In this document: positions 9,748-17,747 of the stretch, piece after piece
Position numbering within the stretch: the stretch's first letter is position 1
Layout: every line of letters begins with the position of its first letter
DNA from: Streptomyces platensis
Lineage (GTDB): Bacteria > Actinomycetota > Actinomycetes > Streptomycetales > Streptomycetaceae
Reading direction: 5' to 3'
DNA: 64,000 nt
Assembly: GCF_008704855.1 (NCBI RefSeq)
Contig: NZ_CP023691.1
Coordinates: forward strand, 1,302,001-1,366,000
The notes under the pieces: generated by a model
What the model was told of the DNA's origin: nothing
What the model saw: the letters and a program-made list of their open reading frames with translations, nothing else
Databases searched by the model: none
Translations under genes and position numbers: made by a program

Positions 9748-10502
9748 GCAGCGGGCTGCGGCGGTGGGTGCTGGCCGTCGGCGGACTGGGGGTGGCCGTT
9801 CTGTTCGTGCTGGCGTGCTTCGACCTGCCGGCGTTCGGCGGGCTCCGGCACCCGTACGGCGACCGGGCCGTGCATGCCGCGCTGGACCGGCACGCCGCCA
9901 ACACCGTCTCCTCGGTCAACTTCGACCAGCGCGCCTTCGACACCCTGGGCGAGGAGTCCCTCCTGTTCGGCGCGGTGGTGGGCACCGTCGTCCTGCTCCG
10001 CCAGACCCGGGACGAGGGCCGGCTGCCGCCGGAGCCGGCCACGGTCGCGCCGCCGGTCCGCCGCTATGCACTGATCGCGCTGCCCGTCACCCTGCTCATC
10101 GGCCTGTACGTCATCGCGCACGGCCAGCTCAGCCCCGGCGGCGGATTCCAGGGCGGTATCGTCGCCGCCACCGCGCTGCATCTGCTCTATATCGCGGTGG
10201 ACTACCGGGCGCTGGAGCGGATCCGGCCGGTCGGCCTGTACGAGGTGGCGGATGCCGCCGGGGAGGCCGCCTATCTGCTGGTGGGCACGGCCGCGCTGGT
10301 GACGGGGGCGGCGTTTTTGACCAACTTCCTTCCCTACGGCACCTTCAACACGCTCTCCTCCGGCGGCACCGTCCCGCTGCTCAACGCCGCCATCGGCGTG
10401 GAGGTGGCCTGCGGGGTGGTCGTTCTGCTGGCCCGTTTCCTGGACCAGGCCGTGGAGATCGAGAGCGGGGACCGGGACGACGGGGCGGAGGCCGGGACAT
10501 GA
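9744..10502 (+). CDS. MbhE-MrpB (MnhB) fusion subunit of Na+/H+ antiporter
   Basis: This 252-residue membrane protein has two parts. Residues about 1-95 contain a single N-terminal membrane helix and a soluble stretch (HAANTVSSVNFDQRAFDTLG, then EESLLFGAVVGTVVLLRQTR), as in MbhE at the extreme C-terminus of MrpA. Residues about 105-245 are a MnhB domain (YVIAHGQLSPGGGFQGGIVA, then ATALHLLYIAVDYRAL). The GQLSPGGGFQGG motif is diagnostic for MrpB. It ends with an acidic tail. The start ATG 9744 overlaps the previous TGA, and the stop overlaps the MrpC start. Confidence 0.85.
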   Translation: MSSGLRRWVLAVGGLGVAVLFVLACFDLPAFGGLRHPYGDRAVHAALDRHAANTVSSVNFDQRAFDTLGEESLLFGAVVGTVVLLRQTRDEGRLPPEPATVAPPVRRYALIALPVTLLIGLYVIAHGQLSPGGGFQGGIVAATALHLLYIAVDYRALERIRPVGLYEVADAAGEAAYLLVGTAALVTGAAFLTNFLPYGTFNTLSSGGTVPLLNAAIGVEVACGVVVLLARFLDQAVEIESGDRDDGAEAGT

Positions 10503-10846
10503 GTGTGCTGCCGTATCTGATCGCCGGGTGGCTGTTCCTGATCGGCTGTTACGGGCTGGCCACCAGCCGCAACCTCATCCACGCGGTGGGCTGTCTCGCC
10601 GTCTGCCAGTCCTCGACCTATGTCCTGCTGCTCGCCATCGGCTACCGGGACGGCGGCACCGCCCCGGTCTTCTCCGACATCGCGCCGGGCTCCCGCCCCG
10701 TCGTCGACCCCGTCGTGCAGGCCCTCACCCTCACGGACATCGTCATCGGGGCGACCGTCACCGCGCTGCTGCTCTCCCTGGTCATCCAGGTCGCCAAACG
10801 GCACCGGACGGTGGACCCGGACGAGCTCTCGGAGCTGCGGGGGTGA
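10499..10846 (+). CDS. mrpC: MrpC (NuoK-like) antiporter subunit
   Basis: This 115-residue protein with three membrane helices is homologous to NuoK of complex I. GWLFLIGCYGLATSRNLIHA forms helix 1. DPVVQALTLTDIVIGATVTA contains the family motif D-P-x-x-Q-A-L-T-L-T-D-I-V-I. A short cytoplasmic C-terminus (RHRTVDPDELSELRG) follows. The start ATG overlaps the preceding TGA by ATGA, and the stop overlaps a GTG start downstream. The length is typical for MrpC/MnhC. Confidence 0.9.
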   Translation: MSVLPYLIAGWLFLIGCYGLATSRNLIHAVGCLAVCQSSTYVLLLAIGYRDGGTAPVFSDIAPGSRPVVDPVVQALTLTDIVIGATVTALLLSLVIQVAKRHRTVDPDELSELRG

Positions 10847-12690
10847 GCGTCGACCGGATGCTTCCGCTGATCGTGGCCGTCCCGCTGTTCGGGGCGGCGC
10901 TGCTGGTGGGCGCGGGCCGGCGGCTGCCGCGGTCCGCCGCCGAGGTGCTGGGGTGTCTCTTCGCCGCGGCCACGGCGGCACTCGCGCTGGCCGCGTCGGC
11001 CGGTACCCCCTCGTCCACCGCCCGGCCCCTCGAATGGCTGGGCGGCTGGCGGCCGCACGGCGGGGCGGGGGTGGGCATCGTGCTGGTCGGCGACCGTATC
11101 GGCCTCGGTCTGGCCACCCTGGTCTCGCTGCTGGTGGTGGCCGCACTCGCCTACGCCTGGCGGTACTTCGACGAGCCCCCACGGCGCCACGCGGCCTCCT
11201 TCCCCGCCCTGGTGCTGCTCTTCCAGGCGGGCATGTGCGGCTTCGCACTGGCCGGGGACCTGTTCAACGCCTTTGTCTTCTTCGAGCTGATGGGGGTCGT
11301 CGCCTACGCCCTGACCGGCTACCGCGTCGAGGAGGCCCGCGCCGTCCAGGGGGCCTTGGTGTTCGGCGTCGTCAACTCTCTCGGTGCCTACACCACGTTG
11401 TCCGGCATCGCTCTGCTCTACGCCCGCACCGGCGAACTCGGCCTCGCCCAGATCGGCAGCGCCCTCGACGCGCACCCCGGCGGCCCGGACGCGCTGGTGA
11501 TCGCCGCCTTCGTCCTCATCGCCACCGGACTGCTCGTCAAGGCCGCGGCGGTGCCGTTCCACTTCTGGCTGGCCGACGCGCATGCGGTGGCCCCCACACC
11601 GGTGTGCATGCTGATGTCCGGGGTCATGGTCGAGCTGGGCGTGTACGGCATCGCCCGGGTCTACTGGACGGTCTTCACGGGCCCCGGCGGCATCCCGGCG
11701 CCCGACGCGCAGCGGGCGCTGCTGGCCCTGGGGACGCTGACGGCGGTGCTCGGTGCGGTGATGTGCGGGCTCCAGCGCCATCTCAAGCGGCTGCTGGCCT
11801 ATTCCACGGTCGCGCACACCGGCCTGTTCCTCATCGGTCTCGCGGTGCTCACCCCGGAGGGGCTCGGCGGTGTCGCGCTGTACGTGCTGGCGCATGCCGG
11901 GGTGAAGGCGGCGCTCTTCGCCTGTGTGGGGATTCTGCTGGACCGGTTCGGCAGCGTCGACGAGCCCGAGCTGCACGGCAAGGGGCGGGAACTGCCGTGG
12001 GTGGGCGCGCTGTTCGGGATCGGCGGGCTGGCGCTGGCCGGGCTGCCGCCGTTCGGCACCGCGCTGGGCAAGGCCGTGACCGAGGAGGCGGCGGGCGGCT
12101 GGGCGACCGCGCTGTTCGTGGTGGTCTCGGCGGCCACCGGGGGCGCGGTGCTGCGGGCCGGGGCGCGGGTGTTCCTGGGCCTGGGGCCGGTCGCGGGCAG
12201 CGGCGCCGCCACGTCCCAACAGGGCGACGCCGCCGAGGACGAGTCCGTCGAGGAGACCACAGGGAAGGCGGAGGAGCCGGAGACCCGCGGCGGACGGCTC
12301 ATCCGGGTCCCGGGCAGCATGCTCGCGGTGCCCGCCGTGCTGCTCGCCGCGGCTCTGGCGGTCGGACTGGTCCCGGGCCTGCGCACCGGCACCGGCCAGG
12401 CCGCCGACGCCTTCACCGACCAGTCCGGTTACCTCGCGGCCGTGCTGCACGGCCGGGCGACGGAGCCCGCGGCCACTCCCCCGCCGCACTGGTCCACGGC
12501 CGGGGTGCTGTGGGACCTGCTGGCCACCGCGCTGGCCGTGGGACTCGCCCTGCTCGCCGTGCGCCGTCCCCTGGGCGCCGAACCCGCCCGCTGGACCACA
12601 CCGCTGCGCCGGCTGCACTCCGGCCATGTCGGCGACTATGTCGCCTGGTTCCTGGCGGGTATCACCCTGCTGGGGGTGCTGGTCGTGTGA
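10843..12690 (+). CDS. mrpD: MrpD-type proton-translocating antiporter subunit
   Basis: This 615-residue polytopic membrane protein of the NuoL/M/N antiporter family moves protons in exchange for Na+ or another cation. The antiporter core holds FFELMGVVAYALTGYRVEEA near residues 147-166 with the conserved Glu in helix 5, the discontinuous-helix region VKAAAVPFHFWLADAHAVAP near 230, and LLAYSTVAHTGLFLIGLA near 315. A Glu-rich cytoplasmic loop near 460-485 (EDESVEETTGKAEEPE) is an insert. GTG 10843 overlaps the mrpC stop (GTGA); ATG 10858 is an alternative. It is the only large antiporter subunit in the operon. Confidence 0.88.
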   Translation: MSVDRMLPLIVAVPLFGAALLVGAGRRLPRSAAEVLGCLFAAATAALALAASAGTPSSTARPLEWLGGWRPHGGAGVGIVLVGDRIGLGLATLVSLLVVAALAYAWRYFDEPPRRHAASFPALVLLFQAGMCGFALAGDLFNAFVFFELMGVVAYALTGYRVEEARAVQGALVFGVVNSLGAYTTLSGIALLYARTGELGLAQIGSALDAHPGGPDALVIAAFVLIATGLLVKAAAVPFHFWLADAHAVAPTPVCMLMSGVMVELGVYGIARVYWTVFTGPGGIPAPDAQRALLALGTLTAVLGAVMCGLQRHLKRLLAYSTVAHTGLFLIGLAVLTPEGLGGVALYVLAHAGVKAALFACVGILLDRFGSVDEPELHGKGRELPWVGALFGIGGLALAGLPPFGTALGKAVTEEAAGGWATALFVVVSAATGGAVLRAGARVFLGLGPVAGSGAATSQQGDAAEDESVEETTGKAEEPETRGGRLIRVPGSMLAVPAVLLAAALAVGLVPGLRTGTGQAADAFTDQSGYLAAVLHGRATEPAATPPPHWSTAGVLWDLLATALAVGLALLAVRRPLGAEPARWTTPLRRLHSGHVGDYVAWFLAGITLLGVLVV

Positions 12691-12791
12691 CGGGCGGGGC
12701 CGCGGGCCCGGCGCTGCCCACGGCCACGTGCCGGGCCGTGCCCGCGGCGGCCGTGCCCGCGGCCGCGTCTCCGGGCCGTGCCCCGCCCGTT

Positions 12792-13451
12792 TCAGGCTCC
12801 CGCGGCCTCCCGTACCTCCTCGGCGACGGACCGGTCCAGCGCCGCGCGCACCAGCCCCGAGGCGAACGCCGCGGTCTCGTCCGCACCGACCAGCCGGGCC
12901 AGCTTCCCGCTGTCGCCCGGCAGGCCCAGCCGCTCCGCCCCCTGGACCGCCTTGGCGTCGAGATACGGGGCGAGTTCGGGCCAGACGCCCTGGACCTCGC
13001 GCAGAAAGATGTCGCAGCCCGCGGGCCCCAGGCCGGGCACCTCCCGCAGGGCACTGCGCAGCGCCCCGAGGTCGCCGTCGGCCGCGTCCCGCATCCGCCG
13101 CAGATCGCCGCCGTACCGGTCCAGCAGCAGCGTGGCACCGTCCCCGAGCTGGGTGGCGGTGCGCTCGTCGTAGCGCCGGTAGCCGCCCTCGCCCAGGGCG
13201 TCGACCCTTTGCTGCCAGGTCGCGTCCGCCATCCGCCGGGGAGTGCGCAGTCCCGCGCCGAACAGCGCCCGGGCGGCCGCCACCGCCACCGAGGCGCGGA
13301 TCCGCGCACTGAGCAGCCCGGCCAGCACCAGCGTCTGGTACAGCGGCTGCGGGGTGTTCGCGAGCCGGATGCCGCTCTCCGCGGCGAACGTTTCGCCGTG
13401 CCGCTCCAGCAGGGTGCGGGCCAGCGCCCGCTGCCCGCCGCGGGGGCTCAT
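12792..13451 (-). CDS. HhH-GPD family DNA glycosylase/endonuclease III-like protein
   Basis: This 219-residue all-helical protein has the endonuclease III fold. TPQPLYQTLVLAGLLSARIR marks the first helical region, and VPGLGPAGCDIFLREVQG near residues 139-156 is the helix-hairpin-helix (LPGLG-type) DNA-binding element. The following VWPELAPYLDAKAVQGAERL supplies a conserved Asp. There are no C-terminal iron-sulfur cysteines and no clear catalytic Lys in the hairpin (Gly-Pro-Ala instead of the usual Gly-x-x-K-A). It may therefore be a monofunctional glycosylase or a non-catalytic relative. ATG 13451 overlaps the stop of a short leader-like frame; a one-CG change just upstream would lengthen the protein (see findings). 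Confidence 0.72.
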   Translation of the reverse strand: MSPRGGQRALARTLLERHGETFAAESGIRLANTPQPLYQTLVLAGLLSARIRASVAVAAARALFGAGLRTPRRMADATWQQRVDALGEGGYRRYDERTATQLGDGATLLLDRYGGDLRRMRDAADGDLGALRSALREVPGLGPAGCDIFLREVQGVWPELAPYLDAKAVQGAERLGLPGDSGKLARLVGADETAAFASGLVRAALDRSVAEEVREAAGA

Positions 13452-13501
13452 CGCGCGCGCCCGTACCGGCGGACCACGTCCTTGCGGGAAGTGTCGGCCA
13501 C
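13448..13501 (-). CDS. Possible 17-residue leader ORF or displaced 5' end of the glycosylase gene
   Basis: On the minus strand a GTG at 13501 is preceded by GGAGG at ideal spacing, while the glycosylase ATG has no comparable site. The frame encodes VADTSRKDVVRRYGRAR and stops at a TGA that overlaps the glycosylase ATG (ATGA). It may be a translated leader that couples ribosomes to the glycosylase. Alternatively it is the true N-terminus, shifted by one extra CG unit in the alternating CG run at 13452-13460. Removing one CG would join both frames. Confidence 0.4.
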   Translation of the reverse strand: MADTSRKDVVRRYGRAR

Positions 13502-13668
13502 GTCCTGTCCTCCGTTGTTCCGGTGGGGTCCGCAGTCACCCTCCCCGGTCCGCACGGCGGGAAACAGCCACTGCTCCGAGGGGCGCAACGGCACCGCACC
13601 GTATGCGCGCCCAGGTCCGGGCGGCTACGCTCGCGACGGCGGTCCGACCGACGACGGGGAGGCCACGC

Positions 13669-14757
13669 TTGTCCCGGCACGCAGACGCTGCACCGCACTC
13701 CACCGGCCGGCCGGACCGGCAGGACGGGAAGGACGCGGAGGACGCCAGGACGGCGGTCACGGTTTTCGTGGCGCTCGGCGCCAATCTGGTGATCGCCGTG
13801 GCCAAGCTGGCCGGCGGGCTGTTCGCGGGCTCGCCCGCGCTGTTGTCCGAGGCGGCGCATTCGGTCGCCGACAGCCTCAACGAGCTGTTCCTGCTCGCCT
13901 CGCTCAAGCGCAGCACCCGCGCGCCCGACAGCCGGCACCCTTTCGGCTACGGCAAGGAGCGGTACTTCTGGTCCCTGCTCGCCGCGGTCGGCATTTTCGT
14001 CATGGGCGGCTGTTTCTCCTTCTTCCAGGGCATCGAGGCGCTGCGCTCGCACCACTCGGAGACCTTCGCGGGCTATGTCGCGGGCCTCGTCGTGCTGGCC
14101 GTCGCGCTGTTCGCCGAGGGATCCTCGCTGGTCCGCGCCCTGCTCCAGGTCCGTGGCCAGGCACGGCAAGCAGGGCTCAGCATGCGGAAGGCCGTCCGGA
14201 CGGCCGACGACCCGGCGCTGCGGACGGTGCTGGCCGAGGATTCCACCGCGTGTTTCGGTGTGCTGGTCGCCATGGCCGGCGTGGGACTTCACATGATCAC
14301 CGGCGAGGTGCAGTGGGAGGCCTGGGCCTCCATGCTCATCGGCGCGCTGCTGGTGTTCGTCGCCTATCAGCTCGCCAAGGAGTCCCGTGGCCAGATCATC
14401 GGCGAGGCGGCCCACCCGGCGCTGCGCCGGGCCCTTAGGACGTTCCTGGAGGAGCAGCCGGAGATCGACACGGTGACCACCCTGCTGACCATGCGGCTGG
14501 GCACCCGCTCCACGCTGATCGCGGCCCGGGTCGATCTCGTCGCCGGGCTGGACAGCGAGGAGGTCGAAGAGGTCCTGGTGCGGGTGAAGTCGGCCGTCCG
14601 TGAGCAGTGGCCGATCGCCGACCAGGTCTTCCTGGACGTCACGGAGGCGACGCCCAGGGACCGGGCGCGGGCGCGGCGGGAGCGGCGGCAGCTCGACGAA
14701 GCGGTGACCGCGGGCGGCGACGGGCGCGAGGCGACGCCGCAGGAGGATCAGGGGTGA
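13669..14757 (+). CDS. Cation diffusion facilitator (CDF) family metal exporter
   Basis: This 362-residue inner-membrane transporter exports divalent metal (Zn, Fe, Mn or Co) by proton exchange. The membrane domain carries SEAAHSVADSLNELF near residues 60-75, the helix 2 metal site (His and Asp of the H-x3-D type). HPFGYGKERYFWSLLAAVG follows, and FGVLVAMAGVGLHMITG contributes the later helices. The cytoplasmic ferredoxin-like domain covers about 250-325 (TMRLGTRSTLIAARVDLVAG). The start is TTG 13669: GGGGAGG at 13656-13662 is six bases upstream and no better in-frame start has a ribosome site. Metal specificity cannot be read from the sequence. Confidence 0.85.
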   Translation: MSRHADAAPHSTGRPDRQDGKDAEDARTAVTVFVALGANLVIAVAKLAGGLFAGSPALLSEAAHSVADSLNELFLLASLKRSTRAPDSRHPFGYGKERYFWSLLAAVGIFVMGGCFSFFQGIEALRSHHSETFAGYVAGLVVLAVALFAEGSSLVRALLQVRGQARQAGLSMRKAVRTADDPALRTVLAEDSTACFGVLVAMAGVGLHMITGEVQWEAWASMLIGALLVFVAYQLAKESRGQIIGEAAHPALRRALRTFLEEQPEIDTVTTLLTMRLGTRSTLIAARVDLVAGLDSEEVEEVLVRVKSAVREQWPIADQVFLDVTEATPRDRARARRERRQLDEAVTAGGDGREATPQEDQG

Positions 14758-14797
14758 GGTGGCGCCGGAGGTCTGCTCCCGACGGCCGCCGCACCGC

Positions 14798-15730
14798 TCA
14801 CCGCAGTGCGTCGAGCCGCCGGCGCGCCGTACGCAGGGACCGCCCACGGGCCGGCGCCCCGGACCACGGCCGCGCCGCCATCTGCTCCAGCACACCCTCG
14901 ACATCCCTCACCGTCCAGCTCTGCGCGGTGAGTTGGGGATCGTCGAGCTGCTGACGGGTGATCGGCGTGGCGACCGGCCCGCCCGGTTTCGCCCGCATCG
15001 ACCAGGGCGCGACGGCCGTCTGGGCGTAGGCGTTGCGCTGCACATCGAGGTAGAGCCGGTCGCCGCGGGACTTCTTGCGTACGGCGGTGGTGAGGCGGTC
15101 CGGGTGACGCGCCGCCAGCACCTCGGCGGCGTCCTGGGCGAAGCCGCGGACCGTGTCGAAGTCGCTCTTGCCGTCCAGCGGCACGATGACGTGCAGGCCC
15201 TTGGACCCCGTGGTCATCAGGGCGGCCGGCAGCCCGAGTTCACCGAGCAGTCCGCAGAGCTGCCGGGCGGCCTCCCGTACGGCTTCGAAGTCCGGGCCGG
15301 GCGGGTCGAGATCGAACACCAGCCGGTCGGGGTGGTCGGGCCGGCCGGCCCGGGACAGCCAGCGGTGGAAGGTGAGACAGGCCTGGTCGGCGAGGAACAG
15401 CAGGGTCGCCTTGTCGTCGCAGACGGTGTGGGTGACGGTGCCGCCCTCCTTGGTGACCTCCGCCCGGCGGATCCAGTCGGGGTAGTGGCCGGGGGTGTCC
15501 TTCTGCATGAACTGCGGGCCGCCGAGGCCCTCCGGAAGCCGTTCCAGCATCAGCGGCCGCCCCCGGAGCTGCGGAACCATCGCCGCGGCCACCCGGCGGT
15601 AGTAGCCGACGACCTCGGCCTTGGTCAGCCCGTCGTCGGGGAACAGGACCTTCTCCGGCCGGTGGATCCGCACGGTGCGGCGGCCGGCGCGCACCGTGTC
15701 CGTGCCGGTGCCGCTGTCTGTGGCGTTCAT
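14798..15730 (-). CDS. LigD-type DNA polymerase/primase domain protein (NHEJ)
   Basis: This 310-residue stand-alone polymerase domain corresponds to the POL module of bacterial DNA ligase D. The family adds ribo- or deoxynucleotides at broken ends during Ku-dependent end joining. Motifs include RPEKVLFPDDGLTKAEVVGY near residue 25, MQKDTPGHYPDWI near 75, LVFDLDPPGPDFE near 136 with the catalytic Asp pair, TTGSKGLHVIVPL near 170, and the C-terminal PWSMRAKPGGPVATPITRQQ. No ligase or phosphoesterase domain is attached. ATG 15730 begins at MNATDSG; upstream in-frame codons lack family similarity. Ku lies at 19.3 kb and an ATP-dependent ligase at 57.5 kb, consistent with a split NHEJ system. Confidence 0.92.
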   Translation of the reverse strand: MNATDSGTGTDTVRAGRRTVRIHRPEKVLFPDDGLTKAEVVGYYRRVAAAMVPQLRGRPLMLERLPEGLGGPQFMQKDTPGHYPDWIRRAEVTKEGGTVTHTVCDDKATLLFLADQACLTFHRWLSRAGRPDHPDRLVFDLDPPGPDFEAVREAARQLCGLLGELGLPAALMTTGSKGLHVIVPLDGKSDFDTVRGFAQDAAEVLAARHPDRLTTAVRKKSRGDRLYLDVQRNAYAQTAVAPWSMRAKPGGPVATPITRQQLDDPQLTAQSWTVRDVEGVLEQMAARPWSGAPARGRSLRTARRRLDALR

Positions 15731-15914
15731 GCGGGCGGGGGTACCCGCTCCGGGCCGCCGTACGCTCGCGCGTCCGGGTGGTGCGGGGCGCGGCGCGGCC
15801 GTTCGCCGTCCGTGTCGCCGGGCGATCCGGGGCGCCGCACAGTGAGGAGGTACCTCGCGGAGTCCGTACGCCGTATGCCGCATGGCCGGCGCGGGATCGG
15901 CAAGGAGAACCAGC

Positions 15915-15977
15915 ATGCCGCGCGGAGCGGGCGCCGGGCGTCCGGCCGCGGAGGAGCGACGTGTGAGGAGCTCATGA
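15915..15977 (+). CDS. Candidate 20-residue peptide coupled to the proline-rich protein gene
   Basis: An AAGGAG site stands six bases before ATG 15915. The frame MPRGAGAGRPAAEERRVRSS ends in a TGA overlapping the next ATG (ATGA). It may be a translational leader for the downstream proline-rich protein. It is small and has no homologue I recognise. It is reported because of the strong ribosome site and coupled stop/start. Confidence 0.3.
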   Translation: MPRGAGAGRPAAEERRVRSS

Positions 15978-16294
15978 CGGTGCGACAGCCATCACGACCG
16001 CCGGGCATCACCCATCCGGACCCGGTCCCGCCCACCCCGGGCCCGGGCCCCGGGCCACCAGGACCCACGCCGGGGCCGGTCCCCGGCCCGATCCCCGCAC
16101 CGGGCCCCGATCCGGTGCCCCCGCAGCCACCACGTCCCGAGCCGGACCCGGTCCCGCCCCATCCGGCGCCGCCGGGGCCGGAGCCCGGCCCCGCGCCCGA
16201 TCCGCTCCCGGCCCCGGGCGTGGGACGGGCCGCGCCACCGGGCAGCTCCGGACCGCCGGCCCCGGAGCTGCGGGGTACACCCGCACCACGCTGA
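15974..16294 (+). CDS. Proline/glycine-rich low-complexity protein
   Basis: This 106-residue protein is dominated by PGPGPGPP, PGPVPGPIPAPGPD and PRPEPDPVPP repeats, without a signal peptide, Cys or membrane helix. It should form an extended polyproline-type chain. GAGGAG at 15964-15969 precedes ATG 15974 at a short distance. A terminator hairpin starts three bases after the stop, which supports a real transcription unit. Composition matches the shorter protein at 6063-6257 (Pro-Glu-Pro and Gly-Pro dipeptides). The function is unknown. Confidence 0.55.
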   Translation: MTVRQPSRPPGITHPDPVPPTPGPGPGPPGPTPGPVPGPIPAPGPDPVPPQPPRPEPDPVPPHPAPPGPEPGPAPDPLPAPGVGRAAPPGSSGPPAPELRGTPAPR

Positions 16295-16297
16295 CAA

Positions 16298-16339
16298 GGC
16301 AGGCCCTGGCCATCCCACGGCGGATCGCCAGGGCCTGCC
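16298..16339 (+). terminator. Hairpin terminator after the proline-rich protein gene
   Basis: A perfect 13-bp inverted repeat, GGCAGGCCCTGGC at 16298-16310 and its complement at 16327-16339, encloses a 16-base loop. It begins three bases after the stop codon. There is no T-tract, as is usual for Streptomyces terminators. Confidence 0.75.
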
Positions 16340-16392
16340 CATGGGTCGGTGTGGCCCGCGCCGACCCGGCGGACAGGTTCTACGCTCGGCGG

Positions 16393-17229
16393 GTGCGGAA
16401 TTCCGAGGAGCGTGCCGAGGGCGCGGGACCGTTCATCACCCGGCTGACCTGGCGCCTCGAAGAGGGCGGCACCGCCGTCTGGGAGTCGCGGGCGGCCCGT
16501 AAGCGCGGGACGCTCGCCGTACGGCCCGAGGGCGCCGCCGAGACCAGTGCGCAGCGCGCCGGCGCCCCGGCGCTCGACCGGCTGCGCCGGCTCAACGGCG
16601 TGGCCGCGGTCTCCTTCACGATCGGCGGGGCCCTCTTCGCCCTCGGCGCGGCGCTCGCCCAGTGGAGTTCGGGCCCGGCCACCAGCGCCACGATCTACTT
16701 CACCGGCGGGGTGTTCTTCACCCTGGGCGGCTATGCCTCACTCGTTCAGGCCATCAACGCGCCGCGGCGGGAGAGCATGGCCGGTTCGCTGACCACGCAC
16801 CGCTTCCGGTGGTGGAGCTACGAGCCGGGCCGGATCGACTGGCTCAGTACGTTCGTGCTGTTCGCAGGGACGCTGGTGTTCGGCGTCAATCTGCTGGATT
16901 CCTTTCTCCAGGGGCTCACGAGCCGCCAGCTGGACCGGCTGGTCTGGGCGCCCGACATGATCGGCTGTCTGCTGTTCCTGATCTCGGGTCATCTGGCGAT
17001 CGCCGAGATCTGCCACGGCCGGCCGTGCATCCACCGGCGCAGCCTCGGCTGGTGGATCGTCGCGGTCAATCAGCTGGGATCCGTGCTCTTCATGGTCTCC
17101 GCGGTGGCCGCGTTCACCCGTCCGGAGACCGGCAGTGAGATCAGTGTCGGCGTCGCCAACTGGGGCACTCTCACGGGAGCCCTGTGCTTCGCGGTCGCCG
17201 GTGTGCTCCAGGCCTTCGAACGTCCCTGA
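16393..17229 (+). CDS. Multi-spanning membrane protein of unknown function
   Basis: This is a 278-residue protein with a charged 65-residue N-terminus followed by about six membrane helices (GVAAVSFTIGGALFALGAAL; YFTGGVFFTLGGYASLVQAI; STFVLFAGTLVFGVNLLDSF; MIGCLLFLISGHLAIAEIC; IVAVNQLGSVLFMVSAVAAF; LTGALCFAVAGVLQAF). The FTGGVFFTLGGY segments recall YrhK-like membrane domains, but I do not recognise a firm family. GTG 16393 is preferred because TACGCT ends seven bases before it, the usual layout of a leaderless gene. A GTG at 16351 would add 14 residues but directly abuts the upstream terminator and has no ribosome site. Confidence 0.65.
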   Translation: MRNSEERAEGAGPFITRLTWRLEEGGTAVWESRAARKRGTLAVRPEGAAETSAQRAGAPALDRLRRLNGVAAVSFTIGGALFALGAALAQWSSGPATSATIYFTGGVFFTLGGYASLVQAINAPRRESMAGSLTTHRFRWWSYEPGRIDWLSTFVLFAGTLVFGVNLLDSFLQGLTSRQLDRLVWAPDMIGCLLFLISGHLAIAEICHGRPCIHRRSLGWWIVAVNQLGSVLFMVSAVAAFTRPETGSEISVGVANWGTLTGALCFAVAGVLQAFERP

Positions 17230-17326
17230 CATGCGGACGACCGGCCCCTGTGTAAACGTGGATTGCACTGCTGGTCACCGGCGGGTCCGGTATGGACGGC
17301 CAGGTTTCTCAAGTGAGGAGTGACCC

Positions 17327-17725
17327 ATGGCCACTCAGAAGCGATATGTGGGCGGCTGGACGGCGTTCGCCGCGGTCCTGATGATTTTCGGTGGCGCGAT
17401 GGCCTTCCTGGAAGGCATCTCCGCCCTCGCCAAGGACCAGGTCTTCGTCACCACACAGAACTACGTCTTCTCCTTCAACCTCACGGGCTGGGGCTGGATC
17501 CATCTCATCCTGGGCATCGTCATCCTGCTCGCGGGTGTCGCACTGCTCGCGACCGGGGCGATGTGGGCACGGGTCATCGGTGTGATCCTGGCCGGCCTGG
17601 GTGCGCTCGCGAACTTCCTGTGGATTCCGCACTACCCGTTCTGGGCCATCGTGCTGATCGCCATCGACATCTTCATCATCTGGGCGCTGTGTACGGACAA
17701 CCACCGCCACGCCGCCACCAGGTGA
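17327..17725 (+). CDS. Four-helix membrane protein, DUF7144-like
   Basis: This 132-residue protein has four membrane helices: WTAFAAVLMIFGGAMAFLEG, GWIHLILGIVILLAGVALLA, VIGVILAGLGALANFLWI and WAIVLIAIDIFIIWALCTDN. Aromatic residues at the ends of helices and the pattern G-W-x-x-F-A with F-x-L-T-G-W-G-W-I-H are typical of a common actinobacterial small membrane family (DUF7144). These genes often occur among stress genes; the function is unknown. ATG 17327 is preceded by GTGAGGAG. It probably has its own promoter in the 97-base gap after the preceding membrane protein. Confidence 0.8.
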   Translation: MATQKRYVGGWTAFAAVLMIFGGAMAFLEGISALAKDQVFVTTQNYVFSFNLTGWGWIHLILGIVILLAGVALLATGAMWARVIGVILAGLGALANFLWIPHYPFWAIVLIAIDIFIIWALCTDNHRHAATR

Positions 17726-17747
17726 GCTGAACCCTCCGGCACCGGCC

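Noticed and set aside
12691..12789. CGGGCGGGGC and its complement 80 bases apart between mrpD and the glycosylase gene
   Set aside because: The loop is too long for a terminator and the arms are simple GC strings.
10642..14904. A very long minus-strand open frame (1420 codons) across the antiporter, glycosylase and CDF genes
   Set aside because: It is antisense to several well-supported genes, has no family motifs, and arises from the high GC content at third positions.
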